Assembly (NCBI RefSeq): GCF_008123515.1
Contig: NZ_VSSR01000042.1
Location: 248,001 to 312,000, forward strand
Reading direction: 5' to 3'
Length of the DNA: 64,000 nucleotides
From: Bradyrhizobium cytisi
GTDB lineage: Bacteria > Pseudomonadota > Alphaproteobacteria > Rhizobiales > Xanthobacteraceae
In this document: positions 44,492-52,139 of the stretch, in pieces
Layout of the letters: each line of letters begins with the position of its first letter
Position numbering within the stretch: position 1 is the first letter of the stretch
Position numbers and translations under genes: made by a program
The notes under the pieces: generated by a model
The model's database searches: none
What the model saw: the letters and a program-made list of their open reading frames with translations, nothing else
Told to the model about the DNA's origin: nothing

Positions 44492-45733
44492 ATGCATGAC
44501 AACGACAATCTGACCATCGAGCGCCCGACCTTCGTCACGCATCTGGAATGCGCGATGGAAGGCGATCATTATGCCGCCGACCAGGTCCACAACCTTTCCA
44601 AGGCCGGCAAGCCGCTGCTGGTGCGCTACGACCTCGCCGGTGTGAAGAAGGCGCTGACCAAGGACGCGCTTAGCGAGCGTCCCGCCGACATGTGGCGCTA
44701 TCGCGAGCTGCTGCCGGTGCGCAAATGCAAGGACATCGTCTCGCTCGGCGAAGTCACCACGCCGCTGATCCGGCTGCCCAAGCTCGGCCAGAAGCTCGGC
44801 GGCGGCGAGATCATCGTGAAGGACGAGGGTCGGCTGCCGACCGGCTCGTTCAAGGCGCGCGGCCTCGTGATGGCGGTGTCGATGGGCAAGGCGCTCGGCA
44901 TCAAGCATATGGCGATGCCGACCAACGGCAACGCCGGTGCGGCGCTCGCGGCCTATGCAACCTCCTGCGGCATCAAGACCACGATCTTCTGCCCGGCCGA
45001 TACGCCCGAGGTGAATGTCAGTGAGATCGAGCTGCAGGGCGCGACCGTTTATCGCGTCAACGGCTATATCGACGATTGCGGCAAGATCGTTGGCGAGGGC
45101 AAAGCAAAAGTGGGCTGGTTCGACACCTCGACCTTGAAAGAGCCGTACCGCATCGAAGGCAAGAAGACGATGGGTCTCGAGCTCGCCGAGCAGCTCGGCT
45201 GGGACGTGCCCGACGTGATCTTCTATCCGACCGGCGGCGGCACCGGCCTGATCGGTATGTGGAAGGCCTTCGACGAGCTGGAGAAGATCGGCTTCATCGG
45301 CTCGAAGCGCCCGCGCATGGTCGCGGTGCAGGCTTCGGGCTGTGCGCCGATGGTGCGCGCCTATGAGGCCGGCACCGAGCACGCCACGCGCTGGGAGGAT
45401 GCCCACACCATCGCGTCCGGCATCCGCGTGCCGCAGGCGATCGGCGACTTCCTGATTTTGCGCGCGGTGCGGCAGAGCAAGGGATTTGCCATCGCGGTCG
45501 ACGACGACAAGATCTCGGCGGCGCTGAACGAAGTGGCGCGCGAGGAGGGGCTGTTGCTGTGCCCGGAGGGCGCCGCGACCTATGCCGCCTACAAGGACAG
45601 CCTCGCCGACGGCCGCGTCAGCAAGACCGACCGCGTGATGCTGTTCAACTGCGCGACCGGCCTGAAATACCCGCTGCCGCCGGTCACCCGCACGCTCGAT
45701 CGCCACAAGCCGATCGACTACACACAGTTCTAG
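44492..45733 (+). CDS. Threonine synthase-like PLP enzyme
   Basis: 413 residues of fold-type II PLP enzymes. The PLP Lys is in LPTGSFKARG, with TNGNAGAALAAYATSCGI, the phosphate-binding YPTGGGTGLIG and a late GAATYAAYKDSL. The family normally has an N-terminal zinc-ribbon-like segment; here only one Cys remains (LECAMEGDHY) before PLLVRYDL. It is therefore threonine-synthase-like, and threonine, diaminopropionate or a related beta/gamma-elimination product is possible. Ribosome site AAGGA. It follows lpdA but is not near hom or thrB. Confidence 0.8.
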   Translation: MHDNDNLTIERPTFVTHLECAMEGDHYAADQVHNLSKAGKPLLVRYDLAGVKKALTKDALSERPADMWRYRELLPVRKCKDIVSLGEVTTPLIRLPKLGQKLGGGEIIVKDEGRLPTGSFKARGLVMAVSMGKALGIKHMAMPTNGNAGAALAAYATSCGIKTTIFCPADTPEVNVSEIELQGATVYRVNGYIDDCGKIVGEGKAKVGWFDTSTLKEPYRIEGKKTMGLELAEQLGWDVPDVIFYPTGGGTGLIGMWKAFDELEKIGFIGSKRPRMVAVQASGCAPMVRAYEAGTEHATRWEDAHTIASGIRVPQAIGDFLILRAVRQSKGFAIAVDDDKISAALNEVAREEGLLLCPEGAATYAAYKDSLADGRVSKTDRVMLFNCATGLKYPLPPVTRTLDRHKPIDYTQF

Positions 45734-45762
45734 CGCGTCATTTCATCTCTTCACGAACGACC

Positions 45763-45786
45763 TCTCTTCCCGTACGCGGGAAGAGA
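45763..45786. terminator. Hairpin after the threonine synthase-like gene
   Basis: TCTCTTCCCG-TACG-CGGGAAGAGA is a perfect 10-bp stem with a tetraloop, 29 bases after the stop. It is followed by an A-rich rather than T-rich run on the plus strand, so it is a hairpin that may end or protect the transcript. It lies within the leader of the next gene. Confidence 0.5.
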
Positions 45787-45820
45787 TAAAAGCAAAAACG
45801 ACATCGCCGGGGAGAACACA

Positions 45821-46792
45821 ATGAACAAGGCCGTCTGGGCTGCGCTGATCGGCATTGTCGCGTTCACGGGCGCCGTGCGCGCCGACGATTATCCGTCGCA
45901 TCCCATCACCATCATCGTGCCCTTCGCAGCTGGCGGTCCGTCGGATGCAATGGCGCGCGTGCTCGCCGAGCGCATGCGCACCTCGCTCGGCCAGCCCTTG
46001 GTGATCGAGAACGTCACCGGCGCCGGCGGCTCGATCGGGGTGGGGCGCGCCGTGCACTCGCCGCCGGACGGCTACACCATCTCCTTCGGCCATCTCGGCA
46101 CCCACGTCGCCAACGGCGCCGTCTACAAGCTCAATTACGATCTCGTCTCCGATCTCGAGCCGGTGGTGCTGCTGCCGAGCAACCCGATGATCGTGGTCAG
46201 CAAGAACGCGGTGCCCGCAACCTCGCTGAAGGAGCTGCTGGCTTGGCTGAAATCGCGGCCGTCGCCGCCGACGGCCGGCACGGCTGGCGCCGGCTCCGGC
46301 AGCCACATCGCCGGCGTCTATTTCGAGAGCATCTCCGGCATCAAGCTGCAGTACGTGCCGTATCGCGGCACCGCGCCCGCACTGAACGATCTGATCGCCG
46401 GCCAGATCGATGTCATCGTCGACCAGACCTCCAACTCCATCAACCAGGTGCGGGCCGGCACCATCCGCGCCTACGCCATCACCGACGACAAGCGCCTGGC
46501 TTCGGCGCCCGACATCCCGACCGCGGATGAAGCGGGCCTGAAGGGCTTCAACATGACGCTGTGGTCGGGCCTGTGGGTGCCGAAGGGCACGCCGAAGGAG
46601 ATCGTCACCAAGCTCAATGCGGCGGCCGTAGAAGCGCTGAACGATCCTGCCGTGAAGAAGCAGCTCGAGGGCCAGGGCCTGGAGATGACGCCGCAGGATC
46701 AGCTCACGCCCGAAGCCCTCGGCGCGCGCCAGAAGGCCGAGATCGCAAAATGGTGGCCGATCATCAAGGCCGCCAACATCACGGTGGATTGA
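45821..46792 (+). CDS. Bug/TctC-family periplasmic solute-binding protein
   Basis: 323 residues with a signal peptide (MNKAVWAALIGIVAFTGAVRA) and the Bug fold: YPSHPITIIVPFAAGGPSDA, LVIENVTGAGGSIGVGRAV, SGIKLQYVPYRGTAPALNDL and GQIDVIVDQTSNSI. Such proteins feed tripartite tricarboxylate transporters or act as orphan sensors. No TctA or TctB gene is present, so it is an orphan, as is common for this family. Ribosome site GGGGAG, six bases before ATG. Ligand, probably a carboxylate, unknown. Confidence 0.9.
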   Translation: MNKAVWAALIGIVAFTGAVRADDYPSHPITIIVPFAAGGPSDAMARVLAERMRTSLGQPLVIENVTGAGGSIGVGRAVHSPPDGYTISFGHLGTHVANGAVYKLNYDLVSDLEPVVLLPSNPMIVVSKNAVPATSLKELLAWLKSRPSPPTAGTAGAGSGSHIAGVYFESISGIKLQYVPYRGTAPALNDLIAGQIDVIVDQTSNSINQVRAGTIRAYAITDDKRLASAPDIPTADEAGLKGFNMTLWSGLWVPKGTPKEIVTKLNAAAVEALNDPAVKKQLEGQGLEMTPQDQLTPEALGARQKAEIAKWWPIIKAANITVD

Positions 46793-46824
46793 GCGCCTTA
46801 TCGCCGGGGCTCGGCGCCGGCGTA

Positions 46825-47211
46825 TCACGTCTCGGTTTTATCGGAGCCGGACAGAGCCATACGCAGACATTCAAGCAGAGCCGGCGTGGAGAAGGGCTTC
46901 GCGAGAAAGCAGATAGCGCCCGCCTTCAGCGCGCGGTCGCGCACGGCATCGTCGGGAAAGGCCGTCATGAAGATGAACGGCGTGTGATGACCGAGGCTGC
47001 GCATGTGCATCAAGAGCTCAACGCCGCCCATGACCGCCATCTGCACATCCGCGATCACGCAGGACGTTGTCTTCAGTTCGGCCGATTGAAGAAATTCGTC
47101 AGCGGAGCGAAAGATGTTGACCGTGTATCCCCGCGACGTCAGCAGATTGTTCGTCGCAAGGCGGACTGATCGATCATCGTCAATGACGGAAATAGCCGAG
47201 GGGATTGACAA
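46825..47211 (-). CDS. Stand-alone receiver-domain response regulator
   Basis: 128 residues made only of a receiver: acidic residues in ISVIDDDRSVR, phospho-acceptor Asp55 in CVIADVQMAVMGG, Thr in FMTAFPD and Lys in FLAKPFSTPAL. There is no output domain. The start is TTG 47211 with an excellent AGGAG eight bases upstream. It lies 86 bases downstream of the FixJ-type regulator on the same strand and resembles its receiver, so it may compete for or relay phosphate from the same kinase. Confidence 0.85.
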   Translation of the reverse strand: MSIPSAISVIDDDRSVRLATNNLLTSRGYTVNIFRSADEFLQSAELKTTSCVIADVQMAVMGGVELLMHMRSLGHHTPFIFMTAFPDDAVRDRALKAGAICFLAKPFSTPALLECLRMALSGSDKTET

Positions 47212-47297
47212 GATGATCGCTCCTGATCGGGGAGCCGCCGATCACGGTGCCGCACCTGGCGGAAGGTGGGCTCTTGGAGCGAGCTTGAAAAGCATAC

Positions 47298-47969
47298 TTA
47301 GGTTTGCACCTTTCCCCCCGGGCGTGAGATTCCGAGCGCCTCCACCATTCTGACGAGGTCGGCCAACGACTTGGCGCCCATTTTCCGCATGATCTGTCCG
47401 CGATAGATCTTGACGGTAATCTCTGCCAATCCGAGCTCGGCAGCGACTTGCTTGTTCATCAGACCGGACGCCACCAGGATGAGGATGTCGCGCTGGCGCG
47501 CGCTCAAACCCTCGAAGCGGGACCGCACTCCCGCGACCGACTCCTCGATATTGCGCCGCCTGCGATCCCGTTCGATCGCCGCCTGAACCGCATCCAGCAT
47601 GTCCTGGTCGCGCACCGGCTTGGTCAGAAAATCGATGGCGCCGCTCTTCATGGCCCTGACGGTCATCGGAATATCGCCATGACCGGTGATGAAGATAATG
47701 GGCGTGTGAATGTTCGCCTTCGCGAGGTCCGACTGCAGGTCAAATCCGCTCGAGCCCGGCAGGCGGATGTCGAGCACAAGGCAGCTGGGGACCGCCGGTG
47801 GCTTGGCTTCCATGATCTCCGCCGCGGAGCCGAAAGCCTCGACCCTGAGGCCGACGGATTGAAAGAGGTTCGTGAGCGCACGGCGCATCGATGGATCGTC
47901 ATCGACGATCAAGACGATCGCATCGTCGACGCTTGTCCGCGCCGTCGCGGCCTTGGGAAGGTCGGTCAC
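47298..47969 (-). CDS. FixJ-family response regulator
   Basis: 223 residues: receiver with VLIVDDDPSMRRALTNLF, phospho-acceptor Asp67 in CLVLDIRLPGSSG, FITGHGDIPMTVRAMKSGAI and FLTKPVRDQDML, the typical FixJ string; then a LuxR-type DNA-binding domain (LSARQRDILILVASGLMNKQ, EITVKIYRGQIMRKMGA). The start GTG overlaps the kinase stop by four bases (GTGA), so they are co-translated. Target genes unknown. Confidence 0.93.
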   Translation of the reverse strand: MTDLPKAATARTSVDDAIVLIVDDDPSMRRALTNLFQSVGLRVEAFGSAAEIMEAKPPAVPSCLVLDIRLPGSSGFDLQSDLAKANIHTPIIFITGHGDIPMTVRAMKSGAIDFLTKPVRDQDMLDAVQAAIERDRRRRNIEESVAGVRSRFEGLSARQRDILILVASGLMNKQVAAELGLAEITVKIYRGQIMRKMGAKSLADLVRMVEALGISRPGGKVQT

Positions 47970-50401
47970 GACGTGTTCTCGGTCGGCAAGGGCAGGGCAA
48001 TCTGGAATGTTGCACCGCTCCCGTCATTGGGGAAGGCCGAGAGCCGGCCCGCGTGAGCCTCGATGATCGATCGGCAGATCGACAGTCCCATCCCCAGGCC
48101 GCTCGGCTTTGTCGTGAAGAAAGGTGTGAAGATGCGCTCCGTCGCGCCGTTGCCAAGGCCAACTCCGCGATCTGTCACGGTCACGAGCATGCGGCCTTCG
48201 CCGTGCTCGCTCACCTGGCTGGAGCGGATCGCAAGCTCGCGCGGGCGTTCCACATTGGCGTGCATGGCTTCAATCCCGTTCATGACCAGATTGATCAGCA
48301 CCTGCTGCAGCTGGATCCGGTCGCCGCAAACCCGGGGCAGGGCGGACGCCAGCTCCATTCGCACCGACACAGCATGGGTGGCAAGCTCGCGCCGAACGAG
48401 CGCCACGGTCTCCCTGACGAGCTGGTTCATGTCGAGTGGAGCCATCTCGATCTCGGTCTTCTTGGCAAGCGCTCTGATCCGGCGGATCACCTCGCTGGCG
48501 CGATTGGCGTCCTCGACGATCCATTCCACGGAACGGCGCGCGGCATTCAGTTCGACCGGCTCGCGGTCGATCCATCCGATGCAGGCATCCGCATTGGAGA
48601 TCACGGCGGCTAAGGGTTGATTGATCTCGTGGGCAATCGAGGCCGCGAGTTCGCCGAGCATCGTGACGCGCGTGATGTGAGCAAGCTCGGCTTGCGCTTT
48701 GCGCAGTGCTTCTTCGGCCTGCTCGGCACGGATCGCCGCCGTCACGTCGCTGCTGACGCCACGATAGCCGAGAAAGCTGCCGTTCGCATCGTGCAAGGGC
48801 TTGCCGCTGGTGCGCACGTAGATTGGAGATCCGTTGCGATCCTTGCTTCGGTACACCAGGTCGCGAAACGGAAGATGGGCATCGAGCGTCGCGCGATGCC
48901 GCTCCCACTTCTCGGGCTCGAGCTCGGCGTCGGGCGGAATGTCCCAACGGGCGAGACCGATCACGCCCGTGGGCACGGCACCGGCCGTATCGGCATGTTC
49001 CGAGATCCGTGTGATACGGTGGTCCGGCCCGGTCTCCCAAAACCAGTCCGATGCGGTTTCGGCATAGTCGCGGAATCGCTGCTCGGATTGCTTGAGTTCG
49101 TCAAAGGCCTTTCGCAGCGCTTGTTTTGCAGCAAACTGCTCGGTGACGTCCACGTGGGTGCCGATGATTTCCATCACATCGCCGTCCCCGCCGATGACGG
49201 GATGCCCCTCCGTATGAACGTGTCTTACCGAACCGTCCGGACGCATAATCCGAAAATCAACTTCGAAAGGCTGCTTTTGCTGGATTGCCTGACGTTCCAT
49301 ATCGACAATCCGGCCAAAGTCTTCGGCGAGGATCCGCTGTTGGAAAGCCCGTGCCGACAGATCGATCTGGTCCGGGTCGAATCCAAACAAGCGGTAGAGT
49401 TCGGCCGATCGGTAAGCGAACTCCTGGCGACGCACGTCCCAGGCCCAGCTGCTGGTATGGCTGAGGCGCTGGGCTTCGGTCAAATAGGCCTCGCTGCGGC
49501 GCAACCTCTGTTCCGCTTCCTTTGCAGTCGTGACGTCAGTGACGGCTCCGACAAACTCGATGTACCCGGATCCATGTCTCACCGCGCGCGCCACGGAATG
49601 GAGATATTTGATTGATCCATCGGGCATCAGCAGGCGATATTCATGGTCGAAATCCTCCACGTCGCGGAAGGCGCGATCGAGGGTCTTGCTGACCGCATCG
49701 CGATCTTCCGGATGGATGCGCTGGAAAACGAAATCCAGGGTCGGCCTCACCTCCGGGTCACATTGGAAGATGCGAAAGGTCTCCCTGGACCAGACGGCCT
49801 CGCGGGTTGCCAGACTCAAGCCGAAGCTGCCGGTGCGGCTCAATTCCTGAGCTTGGGCAAGGTAGGCCTCGCTCTGTCGCAGCGCATCCTCCGCCTCCTT
49901 GCGCTGGGTGATGTTCTCGCAGGCGACCAGCACGAGGGGCGTACCGTCGCCGCGCAGCATGGCCTTGGCGTTTTCACGGACCCAGAGAACCGAGCCGTCC
50001 TTCCGGATCTTGCGAATCTCCCAGGTGTGCGACTGGTCCACGGTTTCCAGGCACAGCCCGACACAGCGACGGACGAAATCGCGGTCCTCTTCGAAGAAGA
50101 CGTTCAGCACGGATTGGCCGGTCAGCTCGGCCGCGGTGTAGCCTAGTTGCGCGGCGCCAAATGGATTCACGTTGAGCACCGTTCCGGCGGGATCGACCAT
50201 GAAGTACATGACCGGATTGTGCTCGAACACCTGTCGCCATTGCTTTACGGCGTCGCGCAGGTCGGCGTTATCCTGCCGCCGGCCTTCTCCAGCCGCGGGC
50301 TCGTCTTTCGCTGCATTGCCGAGAGATCGAAGCGCCGCAAGGCCGCCGAGCAGGAATTGCGCGGCCGAGTTCCCTAATTTTGCGATCTGGCCAGGCATCA
50401 T
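47966..50401 (-). CDS. Multi-PAS soluble sensor histidine kinase (FixL-like output)
   Basis: About 811 residues without transmembrane helices. Four PAS/PAC units follow one another (~50-180, ~180-305, ~305-430, ~445-570), marked by ENITQRKEAEDALR, AVTDVTTAKEAEQRL, HVDVTEQFAAKQAL and VSSDVTAAIRAEQAEEAL. The kinase core has the His in ASIAHEINQPLAAVISNADA, NLVMNGIEAM, VTDRGVGLG and GLGMGLSICRSII, the pattern of FixL/DctB kinases. A heme or flavin ligand is not recognisable. ATG 50401 is used; TTG 50473 would add 24 residues. It forms an operon with the FixJ-type regulator. Confidence 0.9.
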   Translation of the reverse strand: MMPGQIAKLGNSAAQFLLGGLAALRSLGNAAKDEPAAGEGRRQDNADLRDAVKQWRQVFEHNPVMYFMVDPAGTVLNVNPFGAAQLGYTAAELTGQSVLNVFFEEDRDFVRRCVGLCLETVDQSHTWEIRKIRKDGSVLWVRENAKAMLRGDGTPLVLVACENITQRKEAEDALRQSEAYLAQAQELSRTGSFGLSLATREAVWSRETFRIFQCDPEVRPTLDFVFQRIHPEDRDAVSKTLDRAFRDVEDFDHEYRLLMPDGSIKYLHSVARAVRHGSGYIEFVGAVTDVTTAKEAEQRLRRSEAYLTEAQRLSHTSSWAWDVRRQEFAYRSAELYRLFGFDPDQIDLSARAFQQRILAEDFGRIVDMERQAIQQKQPFEVDFRIMRPDGSVRHVHTEGHPVIGGDGDVMEIIGTHVDVTEQFAAKQALRKAFDELKQSEQRFRDYAETASDWFWETGPDHRITRISEHADTAGAVPTGVIGLARWDIPPDAELEPEKWERHRATLDAHLPFRDLVYRSKDRNGSPIYVRTSGKPLHDANGSFLGYRGVSSDVTAAIRAEQAEEALRKAQAELAHITRVTMLGELAASIAHEINQPLAAVISNADACIGWIDREPVELNAARRSVEWIVEDANRASEVIRRIRALAKKTEIEMAPLDMNQLVRETVALVRRELATHAVSVRMELASALPRVCGDRIQLQQVLINLVMNGIEAMHANVERPRELAIRSSQVSEHGEGRMLVTVTDRGVGLGNGATERIFTPFFTTKPSGLGMGLSICRSIIEAHAGRLSAFPNDGSGATFQIALPLPTENTS

Positions 50402-50882
50402 CGCAGGCGTCCCGGCCCGCTTGGGGGCAGGGCGAGTAGAGCACTTTGCTCCAACAGGGGCAATTCCGATCAAAGCGGGATTTCCGCACCGGAAATTCGC
50501 GGCCTCCGTGCAGCTTGCCAGGCTTGCGCCGTCTCGTTGCGCGCGGGCGAAACTCCGGAAAACTACCGGACAAACCTATGTATAGGTCGCGCAACCCTAG
50601 TCATACGCTGCATTTACTTCCGTACAATTGAGCGGCCCGCCGCATGGGGACTAGTCTCACCGTCAATCCAGTGGAGTCGATCGCGAAGCACGAACCGTCG
50701 AGTAGCTCGGTGTCGTGCACCGAAGAGGCCAGCTTCGCCTTCGCCGGCGCCTGACTTGCCGATGATCTGGCCGGTCATGATTGAGAAGCCGCATTTCGTT
50801 GACGAACGTGATGACCGTGCATCAGCGCCCGTGGGAGCCTGGACCATCAGAGGCACCCATCAGAGGCGAAGAGGAGAGGATC
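50402..50882. other. Intergenic region between kinase and mini-protein cluster
   Basis: About 480 bases between divergent transcription units. A minus-strand open frame at 50614-50856 lacks a convincing ribosome site and recognisable content. Promoters for the kinase and for the mini-protein run should lie here. Confidence 0.4.
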
Positions 50883-51071
50883 ATGTGCGATAAGCCCGAA
50901 CACTCCGAGCGCCCTTCTGCCGCAAAAAGCTGCGCCGTCTGCAGCGGGAAGTTCGGCCTGATCCGGTATTATTCCTGGCGAGCGCCGCTCTGCTCCCGGA
51001 AATGTCTCGATCGCTTCAGGGCGCGCCGTGAGCGCGACCGCCGCTGGCTGTTCCGGTTCCAGGCGGCGTAA
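50883..51071 (+). CDS. Mini-protein with CxxC ... CxxxC motif (1 of 3)
   Basis: 62 residues from ATG 50883, with GAGGAGAGG upstream. After a polar start (MCDKPEHSERPSAA) it has KSCAVCSGKFGLIRYYSWRA and LCSRKCLDRFRARRERDRRW: a CxxC pair, about 18 residues, then CxxxC, then a basic tail. The arrangement suggests a single zinc-binding ribbon or treble-clef finger. Two later genes in the same run share the pattern. No function is known. Confidence 0.7.
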   Translation: MCDKPEHSERPSAAKSCAVCSGKFGLIRYYSWRAPLCSRKCLDRFRARRERDRRWLFRFQAA

Positions 51072-51121
51072 GGACCAGCCGCGGGGACAGTCACCAGGAA
51101 ACTTCCGAACCAGGAGGCTAC

Positions 51122-51520
51122 GTGTTGAACCGTGTCGGCAAGCTCCTCCTGGCGATCGCGCTGCCGCTTCCCCTGATGACGGGCGTGAAGGCCGACGAGG
51201 TTGGACCGGATGCTGCACATCGTCACCATCCGCCTCAGGACGAGCTTCTGCACGAGAAGTTTTATTCGAGCTGGCACATGCCCGACAATCCGGTGCTGAG
51301 CTGCTGCAACAGCGCGGATTGCTACCCGACCGAGATCCGCTATGTCGACGGCAAGATCTACGCGCGGCGCCGGGAGGACGGGAAATACATCCTGATCCCG
51401 GTCCAGAAAGTCGAGCGAAACAGGGACAATCCCGACGGCCGCAACCATCTTTGCGCGCCGCCGCCGTCCGCTTCCCTGGTCGATACGGTCTATTGCTTCG
51501 CGCTGGGAGGTGCCACGTGA
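51122..51520 (+). CDS. Secreted cysteine-containing protein
   Basis: 132 residues from GTG 51122, with AGGAGG five bases upstream. A signal peptide (KLLLAIALPLPLMTGVKA) precedes a His/Pro-rich stretch (AAHRHHPPQDELLHEKFYSS) and a domain with NPVLSCCNSADCYPTEIRYV, GKYILIPVQKVERNRDNPDG and HLCAP. The Cys cluster could form disulfides in the periplasm or bind metal. It recurs as a hypothetical protein in Bradyrhizobium. It lies 50 bases after the first mini-protein and overlaps the next gene by three bases. Confidence 0.75.
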   Translation: MLNRVGKLLLAIALPLPLMTGVKADEVGPDAAHRHHPPQDELLHEKFYSSWHMPDNPVLSCCNSADCYPTEIRYVDGKIYARRREDGKYILIPVQKVERNRDNPDGRNHLCAPPPSASLVDTVYCFALGGAT

Positions 51521-51705
51521 GGTTCGTATTGGTGAACGGCAGGACCCCTTTCCGCAAGACGTTCTGTCTGTGGTGCTGCGAGGAGATCAGCGGCAGCTAT
51601 TTGCGCGACGTCCGAACGCTGCTGCCCTACTGCGACCACGAATGCTACGCGCTTCATCACGAAGCGTTGGCGCCGATCGGGGAGCGTGTGCGAGCGGCGT
51701 CCTGA
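51517..51705 (+). CDS. Mini-protein with CxxC ... CxxxC motif (2 of 3)
   Basis: 62 residues from GTG 51517; its start overlaps the stop of the secreted protein (GTGA) and GGGAGG lies just upstream, so translation is coupled. It begins MRFVLVNGRTPFRKTFCLWC, then CEEISGSYLRDVRTLLPYCD and HECYALHHEAL. The CLWC and CDHEC elements repeat the pattern of the first mini-protein, and the opening MRFxLVN is shared with the third. Likely a zinc-binding paralogue; role unknown. Confidence 0.75.
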   Translation: MRFVLVNGRTPFRKTFCLWCCEEISGSYLRDVRTLLPYCDHECYALHHEALAPIGERVRAAS

Positions 51706-51743
51706 GGAGAGAACCGGTCGAGGCGGCAAGAGAGGGCACGACG

Positions 51744-52055
51744 TTGAGATTCATGCTCGTCAATCAGGAAACACCTCGCCTCGGCGCTACCTGTAGCGCC
51801 TGCGCCCGGCCGCTGGGCGCGAGTTACCTCCGGCATGCCTCCATGCAAGAGCGGTACTGCGACTATGACTGCTACCGGCAGCAGGCAACCATGGAGATAT
51901 TCTGGCCCTTCCGCAGTTCGCTCGAGGCGATCACGGCGCTCACGGCCATTTCGGCCTGGAGCTTGATGATGCAGATGGGCGCACTCTCGCGCTCGCTGAC
52001 CGAAGCCTATCTGCGCGCGCACGACCTTCTGACCACGGAAGGAGGTGACGGCTGA
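51744..52055 (+). CDS. Mini-protein with CxxC ... CxxxC motif and hydrophobic tail (3 of 3)
   Basis: 103 residues from TTG 51744, with AGAGGG eight bases upstream. It starts MRFMLVNQETPRLGATCSAC, then ARPLGASYLRHASMQERYCD and YDCYRQQATMEIFW, matching the second mini-protein almost residue by residue over its first 50. It then adds a ~45-residue helical, partly hydrophobic extension (LEAITALTAISAWSLMMQMG). Clearly a tandem duplicate with a new C-terminus. Another start could apply, as TTG is weak. Confidence 0.72.
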   Translation: MRFMLVNQETPRLGATCSACARPLGASYLRHASMQERYCDYDCYRQQATMEIFWPFRSSLEAITALTAISAWSLMMQMGALSRSLTEAYLRAHDLLTTEGGDG

Positions 52056-52139
52056 CCCCACGATGCCGGCCGCGCAGAGCCGTCGGCCGCAGTCACCGCG
52101 TCCAGCTTCGCGCCGCGCTCCAGCCCCGGCGGTGCGGGC

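Noticed and set aside
50614..50856. Minus-strand 80-codon frame between the kinase and the mini-proteins
   Set aside because: No convincing ribosome site or family resemblance; probably chance.
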